From Strigamia acuminata (lineage: Eukaryota; Arthropoda; Chilopoda; Geophilomorpha; Linotaeniidae): 64,000 nucleotides of DNA. The notes beneath the pieces were generated by a model. That model saw only the letters and a program-made list of their open reading frames with translations, was not told the origin of the DNA and searched no databases. The DNA lies in contig OX442314.1 of NCBI GenBank assembly GCA_949358305.1, positions 31,543,118 through 31,607,117 of the forward strand, in the 5' to 3' direction. Of the stretch, positions 1-10,001 are shown in pieces (the stretch's first letter is position 1; every line of letters starts with the position of its first letter). The position numbers and the translations under genes are program-made.

Positions 1-57
1 ATAATTTCACTTCTCGAGATGTCTAAAAAAAAAATACAAAAAAAATTAAATTTTTTA

Positions 58-789
<732 letters not shown>

Positions 790-982
790 ACGCTGGATGC
801 ATTCGTCGTCTTCGTTTCTCTCCACTTGACGTGGCCACTTTCGGCTTCCGTCGCTTCGTGTTTTACACCGACATTTGACGGATTTTGCGGCCTCCACGTC
901 ATTCCTTTGCTCTGGATCCATCCGCCGTTCGGATTACTCGTTTCGCCGGTCTGGTGCACCAACTCCAGCACAAATCGACCGT
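790..982 (-). CDS. Unrecognised exon-like open frame (partial)
   Basis: On the minus strand an AG acceptor at about 983-984 is followed by an open frame with coding-like composition, containing ELVHQTGETSNPNGGWIQSK and then MTWRPQNPSNVG. It then becomes Lys/Thr/Ser-rich. The frame stays open further towards 516, but that part looks non-coding. I do not recognise the family. It sits upstream of the SEC23 blocks on the same strand, so it could be another displaced host exon, but nothing ties it to SEC23. Confidence 0.3.
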
Positions 983-1085
983 CTGTCGGGCGAATAAATG
1001 CGAAAAATGCTTAAAAAATGATTAAAGTGATCAAAAATCGTCGATTTAGATTAACCCTTAAAATACCCCACTAAATTATTCCCGT

Positions 1086-1230
1086 CACAATATTAAAATA
1101 CACAATGTAAACATATGTTAAATACCTAAAGAAAAATTGATTAGAAAATTGATGTTTTCAAATGGATTTGTTTACTTTGTGGCTCTGTGTTTCACGGAGT
1201 TCGTACCGTTTGGTTTTTATTTCCAGAGGC
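1086..1230 (+). repeat. Dispersed repeat, copy 1 of 2
   Basis: About 145 bp closely resembling 10750-10890. Both copies contain 'acaatgtaaacat' and then an ATG-started frame reading MDLFTLWLCVSRSS, followed by RLVFI. The reading frame survives despite substitutions elsewhere. Here it ends soon after a possible 'ttccag' border. Function unknown; it may be part of a mobile element or a duplicated first exon. Confidence 0.6.
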
Positions 1231-1604
1231 GCATATCGTTTTTGTTGGTCGAATTGTTAGCGACCCATCGATCTCCGTCTAGCGGTAGCGGTCCATCTGC
1301 CGACGAAATTCAACTTTGTATCAACAAACAAACACAAATCAAACACAACGGCGCGAGTTCAGCGCGTGAAATATCAAATTCATCTCATCGAGCCATGCAA
1401 GTTTCGCCTTTCATTTTCGAATGTCGGACGAAAAGGGTTAAAAACCTTTCGGCTTCTTTTAAAAAATAACACGAAATTAAATCAATAAAACCGGCGGTTT
1501 TATTGATTTAATTTGATAGCAGCAAATCGATTCAGGTATTTCTGAGTAATTAATTAATTAATTAAATTTAATAACTGGCCATTAAAGTAAATCGATTTCT
1601 GCAG
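1231..1604. other. No gene recognised; AT-rich spacer
   Basis: Contains a short direct repeat of 'ttaattaattaattaatt' near 1550 and an inverted pair of 'aaattaaatcaataaaac' and 'gttttattgatttaattt' near 1473-1516 that could form a hairpin. No coding feature recognised. Confidence 0.4.
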
Positions 1605-2236
1605 TGCTCGGACGGCCACTTGTTCGCAGGACCCATGCAGGCGGAGATGCACACGAAGCCAGGACAATTATGGTACCAGTTAATTCCCATGCCTCGACCA
1701 GAGAGCGACTTCCCGCCCATCGTGCTGCGGAATGTTTTACCGCCCAACGTGTTCTCCAACGTGGTGCGCAAGATTCAGGAGGCGGCGCGCCGACATCCCT
1801 GTCGACACACCTCCTCCTGACCATCATTCTGGACGCCAACCTCAAGATCTTCGGTGCCTCAACCAGAAATGTCTCAAAGTGACGTACAGGTGACGAAAAT
1901 AGAAAAAGGAATAAATAAAATGCTAATTTCGTTCGTAAATGAAGGTTTTGCAAGGAACTGAACCACCTCCCGCTGCGCGGCGACGAGATCGAGCAAAAAC
2001 CCGAAGTGCAGTTCCGCACGCAAGCGGCGCATCATCAAAGAACACGGCTGCAACTGGATGACGTGCACGTGGGGCCATTTATGTCGCGAGGCCATCAAGG
2101 ACTACAAGCATTTTGAGAACGGAAGGTGAGTTAATGATTGATGAGTCAGAAAAGTTAATCGATCTCATTCCAACTCACTCGTCAGTTGTCCTCAATTCCC
2201 CGACGATGCGGCTGGAGGTGCAGGAGGCAAGAAGGA
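1605..2236 (+). pseudogene. RNF216/TRIAD3-like RBR E3 ubiquitin ligase, broken copy 1
   Basis: RNF216 is a RING-between-RING ubiquitin ligase. Three exon blocks with consensus borders can be read: 1605-1889 (acceptor 'ctgcag'), 1945-2125 (donor 'gtgagt') and 2186-2236. Introns would be 55 and 60 bp. The first block encodes CSDGHLF, then DFPPIVLRNVLPPNVFSNVV and RKIQE, then changes frame. The second encodes FCKELNHLPLRGDEIEQKPE and, in another frame, KEHGCNWMTCTCGAF followed by DYKHFENG, which is the RING2 region. Each change of frame is a disabling indel, so the copy cannot give a full ligase, although the splice borders look intact. At about 2237 it abuts an inverted fragment of the same gene. 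Confidence 0.8.
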
Positions 2237-2330
2237 GCAGTGCGGACATAATTCGAGGTCCGGGATGTCGGCATGCTGGATCTCCTCCTGCTGAATCTGG
2301 CGCATCGATCTCATCGCAACTTAGCGGAAG
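2237..2330 (-). pseudogene. RNF216-like fragment, copy 2 (inverted)
   Basis: On the minus strand the block encodes MRQIQQEEIQHADIPDLELC followed by PHCSF, the in-between-RING segment of RNF216. It is joined head-on to the end of copy 1, which implies an inversion breakpoint near 2237. It is too short to be a gene. Confidence 0.75.
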
Positions 2331-2720
2331 ATGGTTTGGTTGCTTGCAAAGTCTTTTTATTATTTTTTTTCCACTTGCACGTCACTTTGAAGCATTCCGG
2401 GTTTAGACAACGGAAGATCTTGACGTTGGCGTCCGGCATGGTGGTGCAGAAGGAGCAGTGCGGACACCTTTCGAGGTCCGGAATGTTGGCACGCTGGATC
2501 TCCTCCTGAATCTTGCGCATGACATTGGAGAATAACTAGGGCTGTAAAACGTTCTGAAGCACGATCGGCGGTAACTCGCTCTTGCAGTACGGGTCGAGGC
2601 ACGGTAACTCGTACTTGTCCGGACCGATGTGCACCTCGGCATGCCTCGCCAAATACCGGTTGCGCAGAACAAGTGGCCGTCGAAGCACTGATGCAAGTGT
2701 TGGATGAGCAGCAATTGCAC
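2331..2720 (-). pseudogene. RNF216-like fragment, copy 3 (inverted)
   Basis: On the minus strand this starts with a CFDGHLFC motif (about 2688) and continues with QRANIPDLERCPHCSF, then TTMPDANVKIFRCLNPECFK, corresponding to the IBR zinc-binding part of RNF216. At least one frame change separates the two parts. Beyond the CLNPEC motif a very short intron-like run of A leads into a degraded version of the next exon (2331-2350, resembling the FCKELNHL block of copy 1). Zinc-ligand cysteines are kept, but the frame is not. This is a relic of the same source gene as copies 1 and 2. Confidence 0.75.
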
Positions 2721-3146
2721 GTCATCAGTTCGTTTTTTTCCTTCGCCATTGCGATTTTTATCTGGCGCTCCGTTTCCTTGTTCTTTTTAAATTATAGAAG
2801 TGGAATTAAATGTAATTACATGTCACAATTTTTGTTTTTTAAAGCGCTACACGTTTGATTCTGTGTTCCATCTCGATGAACAATTTCAATCAGGTGTCCC
2901 TCCATCAAAATCGTTTTTGTACGCGAGTCGATACTGGTTTTGGACGTAGCATTGAACGTGCAACTTGTACGACTCAGGGTTACTACGGAAGTTCCGCTAC
3001 AATTTATTCAAACGTTAAAAGAGCTGAACGCCAGGTGGCGCTCTTACAAATGTGTCATCACAGAATCTCATGTTTTAACACTACCACTCTTTGATGACAG
3101 GCAAAAATAATGCAATAAAAGGTTTAAAAAGGTGTACATAAAAGTA
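2721..3146. other. No gene recognised
   Basis: AT-rich spacer between the RNF216 relics and a Copia fragment. No domain or repeat identified. Confidence 0.4.
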
Positions 3147-3422
3147 TTATGAAATGAACAATCCCATTTTACCAGTACACCACTTGTGCTTTTCTTTTGG
3201 TAGTCCTTTGGTGAGCACATCGGCAACCATATCTTCTGTTCCAATGAACTTCACATCAATGTGCCCATTTTTAATGATCTCGCGAACAAAATGATGTTTA
3301 ATATCGATGTGCTTCGTCCGCTGATGGTAGACTGCATTTTTAGAAAGCTTTAATGCACCTTGGTTGTCGGAGTATATGGTCAAAGGTTTTTCATATCCCT
3401 TATTATTTTTGTTGTGTTCCTT
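3147..3422 (-). pseudogene. Copia-type retrotransposon RNase H 3' fragment
   Basis: The minus-strand frame carries the hallmark end of a Ty1/Copia polyprotein: IYSDNQGALKLSKNAVYHQR, then TKHIDIKHHFVRE and ADVLTKGLPKEKH. This is the C-terminal part of RNase H, including the YSDNQ active-site block. The rest of gag, protease, integrase and RT is missing. It stops at 3147 with no clear LTR behind it. The better preserved Copia element at 43.9-47.7 kb is only distantly similar. Confidence 0.85.
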
Positions 3423-3722
3423 TAGTCTGGATTGTGAAGATTAAGTTGGATTGAAATGAGAGACGATGCATGTTGGTTGAGCATATTAGCATAAGTGATT
3501 TTAATACGTGAGAGTATACAGGTAGGCTGCGTAAAGGGCAGCGTCACAAATTAACAGGTAATATGAATATAAGGATGGAGCGCGAACACCCCAGCATCCC
3601 CTCAATTGTGAGACGGAGGATAAGCAATTTAAAACAATGAACCAATCGACCTAAACGAATGTAATGTATTAAAGGCGAGAAATAAAGTGATCAATTGAAC
3701 AATCAATTAAACATGGAAATGA
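3423..3722. other. No gene recognised
   Basis: Contains no recognisable domain. It may hold the LTR of the neighbouring gypsy tail, but no paired end is visible. Confidence 0.3.
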
Positions 3723-4214
3723 CTACGTGTCGGAGAATCCATAAAACTTGGTCTGGTTTCGAACTTGTTGTGGCCTCGGACTGCGCGCGGGATGCTGTGG
3801 AAGCGGAGTCGGTGGGCGCGATGGCGAACACGGCACGTGTGGTGGCGTATTCGGTTGCACGATTGCAGGTCCGGGAGTCGGTGGTGGTGGAGTCGGAGCA
3901 AACGAAGCTGGAAAAACGAAAGGTGGTTTGTAGGAGTTCTCCTCCCCCATTGGAAGTGGTTTTCCAACGACCAATCGTTTGCGGATTTGGTCCACATGGC
4001 GATACCAGACTACCGTAGTGGCAACTTCCACCGTGTAAGTGGTGGACGTAATTTTCGCCAAAATGACTGCCGGCACCCACTTGTCGCCGTGGCGATAGTC
4101 GCGCACGAAGACTGGGTCCCCTGCTTCGAAATTCTTGGCATTGTCCGCGACTGTGGTGTCCGGGAGCAGGTAAGGATTGAGGAGATGAAGTCGGGAGCGC
4201 AGCTGGCGTTGCAA
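3723..4214 (-). pseudogene. Ty3/gypsy integrase C-terminal fragment
   Basis: The minus-strand frame of about 163 residues shows the end of a gypsy integrase: LRSRLHLLNPYLLP, then FEAGDPVFVRDYRHGDKWVP, then VVWYRHVDQIRKR. The block FxxGDxVxVRDYR followed by WRHVDQLR is typical of the region after the integrase core. A Pro/Thr-rich tail (APTPPPPTPGP and similar) follows, also normal for the family. The catalytic core, RT and protease are absent. The upstream end meets two back-to-back hairpins at 4209-4258. Confidence 0.8.
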
Positions 4215-4258
4215 GAAGAGTCTTCTTGCAACGCAAACACAACTCAGTTGTGTTTGCG
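4209..4258. repeat. Two adjacent perfect hairpins
   Basis: 4209-4231 is a 10-bp perfect stem with a 3-base loop. 4232-4258 is a 13-bp perfect stem with a 1-base loop. They touch with no spacer and lie exactly at the 5' limit of the gypsy integrase fragment, so they may mark a rearrangement or excision site. Confidence 0.8.
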
Positions 4259-4269
4259 GAAGTTGGTGG

Positions 4270-4480
4270 TTTTATTTAGGGAAGATAATTGAATTTGAAT
4301 AAAAATTAAAGGGAAACATTGGAAATTTGAATAAAATTGAAGAAAAAGAATTTATACTCGATTGTTTTTTCTTAATTTTATTCAAAATTTAAGCAAAAAT
4401 TAAAGGAAAATAATCAAATTTGAATAAAATTAAAGGAAAACAATCAAAATTTAAATAAAATTAAAGAAATAAAATTGGAT
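4270..4480. repeat. AT-rich degenerate tandem repeat
   Basis: Imperfect repetition of a unit like 'aatttgaataaaattaaag' and variants over about 200 bp. Low complexity, no coding potential. Confidence 0.55.
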
Positions 4481-4956
4481 TTCAACAAATCAGCAAAGCA
4501 ATGAAAGAAAATTGGCTTTATTCCAGAGAAAATTAATTTTATTTAAAACTTCACCAGTGACACCAGTGAAACGCAGTGAATCTCAAGGGGCAGCCGAAGT
4601 CGTTATTCCGTCTGCAGCACCTGGAACTGCTCTTCATCGCCGGTTACGAGACGTACGAGACGTACGATGCGACTTCATCCTCGCCCTCGCCGTCGCCTTC
4701 GTCACATTCCTCGTTGCATCAATTGTTGCAGCGACCAGAGCTGCGGGTGTGGAAGAGAAGGCGGTACAAGAGACCAGTGATAAGGAGCGCCGACCGGGTA
4801 CTCACCACCGCATTTTGAGATACAAGCAAATTCATTTTTTGGAACAAAAATTTATTTCTGGGCTTTTTAGTAGTACACTGAAGAACATTGTAGTGTATAA
4901 CTAGAATTAATAAACAGGAAAATTACAACAGTCTTTTTCTAAATAATACTCCGTAT

Positions 4957-5723
4957 GTGGTGACCCTGCGGGTGGTCATCCCTCCAGTGGATACCATCCG
5001 TATGAGTCACTAGGAAAGGTCAGTTCCCTCGCGCTGGCTCCGCCTTCCCCCCCTGGGAAGCGCGTGCCCCGAGGGGGTGAGGTGGCGCGTGGCCGGCCCC
5101 CATTGGCCGAGCCAGGCCCCTCACCCTGGCCTATATCAGGTAGAGTTTCGCGCCCTGAAGTCAGAACTTACACAAACGACACCAAGAACACAGCAACTAC
5201 CTCACCGTCAGGCCAACTTCAAATACAAGTTAGGATTGATCGAGGACCGCTGATTCCAGTGCAACTGTAACTCTCACGAATTTACACTGTGCGTTTATTT
5301 CCCGCGAAAGCAGGAAACTAACCCTTGTGAATTCACACCGAATAACCGACCCACGGTTATTCCACCACTAAAGTGTCCAAGCGCGCTGTAAGAAACTCCA
5401 CGTTTCTGGACAGAGCCTTGCGACGCTACCAACCAACCCCTAGACAACAGGCACGGATAGAAGACTCGAAAGAGCATTCCACCGCGTCCGTGAACGACGA
5501 ATCCGTGACGAATTAACGACAACTCGAGACGCCGCCTTTGTTCCGCCGACCACGCGGAAACGACGACGCCATCTTGGGAAATCCTTTGTTCGACTCTGAC
5601 CAAGTCGACTCTAGTTTTATACTGAGTGTATTTTAAGGCTCACGCCTATTGAATAAACCTATTTGTTCATTTACATATACTTAGTATTCATTTGGGTAAT
5701 TTACATATCTAGTAAGATCACAG
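4957..5723 (+). mobile_element. Possible solo LTR
   Basis: The block begins TGTGGTGACC and can be closed at ...AGATCACA, giving short inverted TGTG/CACA ends and about 767 bp. Inside are a CCAAT-type 'ccattggcc', a TATA-like 'cctatatcagg' near 5130 and an AATAAA near 5650, an order that fits an LTR with U3, R and U5. It is more GC-rich than its surroundings. No convincing target-site duplication or internal region was found, so the limits are tentative. It could instead be a promoter-containing fragment of another element. Confidence 0.35.
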
Positions 5724-5999
5724 GTAAAGTATTACACGTTAGCATTTAAACACCTACCGAGTAGGACGCGACACGTATTTGCTAAAATGATCCAGTTTCC
5801 TCAAATCAAATAGTAAATTTTTTGCCCAAAGTATAGCATTTATTGTCTACAGATTAAACTTTTGTCTTTGCTAAACATTGAAACTCATTTTTGCTTATAA
5901 ATCGATTTGAGCACCTACAGCAAAGTGCAATCGTTTGAATGCTTATAATTCATATTGAACGATGGAAGTGATTGTTTTTTAACTTTTAAAACTTAAATC
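5724..5999. other. No gene recognised; AT-rich spacer
   Basis: No domain, repeat array or RNA gene recognised. Confidence 0.4.
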
Positions 6000-6285
6000 A
6001 GAAATAAAAAAGAATACATAAATACAGTATGCATAAAATACATAAGTGGGAAACATTTTCATATTTCATTTACAATGCAAGAACATGACGTCGTACATAC
6101 AGGTAAAAGTGTGTTTAAATTGGAAATGAACAGGTCAACTTGTCAAGAATTCAAAGGAATAAATAAGCTATATATACCATATGTTATTTTTAAAAAGTTA
6201 AATGCACTAAAAATAGCAAAAATCAACGTTTGAATTTAAGAATTTTAAACAGAATGAATGAACAAACGTTTTTAAATTTCTATTC

Positions 6286-6972
6286 CTACTTGAAATGGGT
6301 TAAGAGATGTCTTCTTAAACTCACACTGTTATTGCAGGAATAAGCACAGAAATGACACTTGAACGGTTTTTCTCCTGTGTGGGTTAATAGATGTCTTCGT
6401 AAATTCTGACTTTTATTGCAAGAATAATCACACAAATGACACTTGAATGGTTTTTCTCCTGTGTGGGTTAGTAGATGGAATTTTAAATCCCCACTACGAG
6501 CCGAAGAATAATCACACAAATGGCACTTGAATGGTTTTTCTCCTGTATGGGTTAGTAGATGGACTTTTAAATGCCCACTACGAGCCGAAGAATAATCACA
6601 AAAATGACAGTTGAATGGTTTTTCTCCTGTGTGGGTTAGTAGATGGAATTTTAAATCCCCACTACGAGCCGAAGAATAATCACACAAATGGCACTTGAAT
6701 GGTTTTTCTCCTGTGTAGGTTAATAGATGTCTTCTTAAATCCCTATTTTGACTCGAACAATAAGCACACAAATGGCACCTGAATGGTTTTTCTCCAGTGT
6801 GAACTCGCATGTGGACAGTCAAGTAATTTTTAAGTCGAAATGAAAGTGAACACATTTGACATTTGAAAGGCTTTTCACCAGTGTGCTTAAGCATGTGCCA
6901 TTTCAAAAGTGAATAGCGTAAACACGAATAATCACACAGATTGCAATTGTAATCCTCACGTGTTGTCTTCAT
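6286..6972 (-). CDS. C2H2 zinc-finger protein, eight fingers
   Basis: The frame encodes 228 residues from the ATG at 6972. This start (MKTTREDYNCNLCDY) is shared with the paralog at 8965; an upstream ATG at 7050 lies inside an inserted transposon and is not the original start. Eight tandem C2H2 fingers with TGEKPF linkers fill the protein, which is expected to be a nuclear DNA-binding factor. There is no other domain. Finger 3 has its last zinc ligand changed from His to Tyr (RRHLLTYTGE). Fingers 4 and 6 are identical, showing recent unit duplication. The end is shorter than the paralog's, finishing THFK. A 'tttcag' acceptor-like site lies just upstream of the start in the paralog. Target genes are unknown. 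Confidence 0.8.
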   Translation of the reverse strand: MKTTREDYNCNLCDYSCLRYSLLKWHMLKHTGEKPFKCQMCSLSFRLKNYLTVHMRVHTGEKPFRCHLCAYCSSQNRDLRRHLLTYTGEKPFKCHLCDYSSARSGDLKFHLLTHTGEKPFNCHFCDYSSARSGHLKVHLLTHTGEKPFKCHLCDYSSARSGDLKFHLLTHTGEKPFKCHLCDYSCNKSQNLRRHLLTHTGEKPFKCHFCAYSCNNSVSLRRHLLTHFK

Positions 6973-7025
6973 TTTTTTTTTTATTCCAATTACACTGAAA
7001 TTAACGTAGTCTGAAATGAAAAAAA

Positions 7026-7730
7026 GGTATAATTTTACTTTACCGGCCACCTCTCAGATCATCTCCAAAATTTGGAAATAGGGGTATTCAAGGGTGAAAA
7101 AACGAATGGCGTTGTCGGTTTTGGGGGCAAACGAAAGCGTAAGCGGAAATCAGGAGATTATTAGTAGTTGGTTTATACTGGTGAGGTTAGGTTAAGCATT
7201 GGAATTATATGGCCCATTGTTGTTGTTGTCCTTTATGTTGTTGTTGTGTCGCAGGTTGGGTTAGGTTAGGTGAGGTTAGGTTAGGTTATGTGAGGTTAGG
7301 TTATGTTAGGTTAGGTTAGGTTAGGTTAGGTTAGGTTAGGTGAGGTGAGGGTACGAACCTGGGATGAAATGGAAATCTCTTTTAGGTGCATGGATGATGA
7401 AACTGAACAAATTGTGGAGTGAAACGAAACGTTTTTATGGTGTGATATCAGGTGGAAAACTGGTACAAAAATAAAGATGGATGACAATAAGAGCGCACGT
7501 GCTTAACAATGCTGGGGAGAGAATGACTGACAGCTAACAATGAAATTAGGGTTTTAAAAATGAGAAAGTAAACATTTGATTGCAATCACTGGTCGTTAAT
7601 CTGCTGTTTTCCGCTTCCGCTTCGTTTGCCCCAAAAACCGTCAACGCCATTCGTTTTTTCACCCTTGAATACCCCTATATCCAAATTTTAGAGATGATCT
7701 GAGAGGTGGCCGGTAAAGTAAAATTGTTCC
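7026..7730. mobile_element. 705-bp TIR transposon (non-autonomous) with 8-bp target duplication
   Basis: Terminal inverted repeats of about 125 bp (7026-7154 and 7602-7730) share AATTTTACTTTACCGGCC and continue with high identity. The element is flanked by perfect 8-bp duplications GAAAAAAA (7018-7025 and 7731-7738). The other arm of the surrounding inverted repeat keeps a single, uninterrupted copy of this site (8914-8921), so the insertion is directly visible. There is no transposase frame. The 8-bp duplication fits hAT-like or P-like elements, but the superfamily is not proven. The centre contains a GGTTAGG tandem array. Confidence 0.85.
7255..7350 (+). repeat. GGTTA / TTAGG-type tandem repeat
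   Basis: About 95 bp of GGTTA units with variants (GGTGA, GGTTAT), resembling the arthropod telomere motif TTAGG. It sits inside the TIR element rather than at a chromosome end. Confidence 0.85.
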
Positions 7731-8092
7731 GAAAAAAATTATAATAATTAAGTTCGATTAACTTAATTGGATACACTTTACATAATATTGGTGTGTATAT
7801 ACTCTGAACAGAAAAAACGAGGTCGGGGCATCGCTGCTAATCGTTCGAATTCAGTTTGGCGAGTTAGGCCTAACGTTCGATGCACGATTGCGCTGAACTT
7901 AATAAACCCGAAAAAAATCCAATAATACCCAAAAAAAATGAGATTTATCTATTCTTCTATCTTTACCTTAATCTGCTTACAGTTTGGAACCCTTCAAACG
8001 TAATAAACATGCATTTAATCGAGGATGAATGAAATAGTGCGATACATCAAAATACAATCGGATAGAGCAAACGGCGGTTGCCATAGAAACTA

Positions 8093-8559
8093 GTACATAA
8101 CAACGCTAGTCGCTAGAGTCCAATCGTCACGCCGGGCCCGGATGTTGTAACGCTCGACCAAGTTGCCGAGATGAAACCACGACCATTAGCGATTTCGGAC
8201 GACACTACTTGTTGTCAAGTGGTTTATCTTAAACGTTGGAAATTGCTCGTTTCTTTTAAAGTTTATTTCAAAGCTTTTAAAAATAATCCTTGCTTCATTG
8301 CAATGCTTCGAAATAATTGCTTGTTCTAAAACTAGAAATTTCAATTTCATGTTCCCGAATAAACAAACGTGAAAATAAATGATAGTTGATTCATGAAATA
8401 AGAATTGTTTGAAAACTGACTTATTTTAGGTTTGTTTTTATATTTTTTCAATTAAATTAAACCATTTGCAATGTGCATTCAATTTGCAGTAGTGTTAATG
8501 CCTTTGCTTTATTGTGTTTAGTTAAAATATTGTCACTAGTCGGCGGTATTATGCACTTA
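8093..8559. other. Spacer of the inverted repeat; no gene recognised
   Basis: This separates the two zinc-finger promoters. No coding feature is seen. It would act as a shared upstream region if both genes are expressed. Confidence 0.4.
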
Positions 8560-8964
8560 TAGTTTCTATGGCAACCGCTGTTTGCTCTATCTTATTGTAT
8601 TTTGATGTATCGCACTATTTCATTCATCCTCGATTAAATGCATGTTTATTACGTTTGAAGGGTTCCAAAGTGTAAGCAGATTAAGGTAAAGATAGGAGAA
8701 CAGATAAATCACATTTTTTGGGGGTATTATTGCATTTTTTTTCCGGTTTATAAAGTTCGGCGCAATCGTGCATCGAACGTTAGGCCTAACTCGCCGAACT
8801 GAATTCGAACGATTAGCGGCGATGCCCCGACCTCGTTTTTTCTGTTCAGAGTATATCATACCAATATTATTTAAAGTGTGTCCAATTAAGTTAATCGAAC
8901 TTAATTATTATTATTTTTTTCATTTCAGACTACGTTCATTTCAGTGTCATTGGGGTAAAAAAAA

Positions 8965-9513
8965 ATGAAGACAACACGTGAGGATTACAATTGCAACCTG
9001 TGTGATTATTCGTGTTCATACATTTATCTAATGAACTATCACATGCTTAAACACACTGGTGAAAAGCCTTTCATATGTCAAATGTGTTCACTTTCATTTC
9101 GACTTAAAAATTACTTGACTGTCCACATGCGAGTTCACACTGGAGAAAAACCATTCAGGTGCCATTTGTGTGCTTATTGTTCGAGTCAAAATAGGGATTT
9201 AAGAAGACATCTATTAACCCACACAGGAGAAAAACCATTCAAGTGCCATTTGTGTGATTATTGTGCAGTTCATAGTGGGCATTTAAAAAGACATCTATTA
9301 ACCCACACAGGAGAAAAGCCATTTGAGTGCCATTTGTGTGATTATTCTTCGGCTCAAATTGGAACCTTAAAAACGCATCTATTAACCCATACTGGAGAAA
9401 AACCGTTCAAGTGTCATTTGTGTGCTTATTCTTGCAATCAAAGTGGGCATTTAAGTAGACATCTTTTAACCCATACTGGAGAAAAAGCATTTTTAGCAGA
9501 AATAGAAATTTAA
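8965..9513 (+). CDS. C2H2 zinc-finger protein, six fingers
   Basis: A 182-residue frame from MKTTREDYNCNLCDY with six C2H2 fingers joined by TGEKPF linkers. Fingers 1-3 align with those of the minus-strand paralog at 6286-6972. All zinc ligands are present, including the His lost from finger 3 of the paralog. After finger 6 the linker reads TGEKAF and the protein ends with LAEIEI. Upstream, 'tttttttcatttcag' at about 8914-8928 looks like a splice acceptor, so the start codon may lie in a second exon. It probably encodes a nuclear DNA-binding protein. It faces away from the paralog across the 467-bp spacer. Confidence 0.8.
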   Translation: MKTTREDYNCNLCDYSCSYIYLMNYHMLKHTGEKPFICQMCSLSFRLKNYLTVHMRVHTGEKPFRCHLCAYCSSQNRDLRRHLLTHTGEKPFKCHLCDYCAVHSGHLKRHLLTHTGEKPFECHLCDYSSAQIGTLKTHLLTHTGEKPFKCHLCAYSCNQSGHLSRHLLTHTGEKAFLAEIEI

Positions 9514-9815
9514 AAACGTTCGTTTCTTACATTGTTTATATTCTTAAATTCAAACGCTGATTTTTGGTTTTGTTTGTGCATTTCACTTTTTAAAATAATA
9601 TACTTATTACTTTGAATTCTTGACAAGTAGAATTGTATATTTTTTCCTTGGTTCTTTTTCAATTTTAAAACACGTTCTTGTATTGTAAATGAAATGTAAA
9701 AATTTCTTTCACTTTTACGTTTTTGTATGTTCTGAATTAAATTTTATAACTTGAAAACGAGCAATTTCCAACGTTCAAAATGATTACATTTAGCTTTAGT
9801 GCTCAAATTGATATA

Positions 9816-9999
9816 CAGTCAAAACTGTTTATAACGAATCGCAATGGGACCCGAAAAATCGATTCATTATAACGAGAATTCGTTCTATCTAAATTTTTGA
9901 ACATGGAGAACATGGCCAACCAACCAAATTGGCCATTTTTAGGTATTCGTTATATCGATAATTCGTTATATCACAATTCGTTATAAAGAGTTTCGACTG
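9816..9999. mobile_element. 184-bp MITE of pogo/Tigger (Tc1-mariner) type
   Basis: Ends are CAGTCAAAACTGTTTATAAC on the left and, reversed, CAGTCGAAACTCTTTATAAC on the right, flanked by TA on both sides (9814-9815 and 10000-10001). Internal 'cgttata' motifs repeat in inverted order. No coding capacity, so it would depend on a transposase in trans. Confidence 0.8.
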
Positions 10000-10001
10000 T
10001 A

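Larger units (their letters stand above)
6000..9780. repeat. Large inverted repeat carrying two divergent zinc-finger genes
   Basis: The left arm (about 6000-8092) and right arm (about 8560-9750) are reverse complements with moderate divergence. Matched parts include the zinc-finger frames, their upstream exon border, a long 5' flank (7739-8092 against 8560-8913) and the AT-rich 3' flanks. The spacer is about 467 bp (8093-8559). The left arm is interrupted by the transposon at 7026-7730. A further inverted match of about 21 bp ('ttggaaattgctcgttt' core) links 8231-8252 with 9757-9778. Confidence 0.8.

Noticed and set aside
5295-5603. Minus-strand 102-codon frame in the possible solo LTR
   Set aside because: No family signature and located in a likely LTR.
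6973-7050. Upstream ATG extending the minus-strand zinc-finger protein by 26 residues
   Set aside because: That ATG lies within the inserted TIR element; the shared start with the paralog is at 6972.
7255-7350. True telomere end
   Set aside because: The array is short, degenerate and enclosed in a transposon with target duplications.
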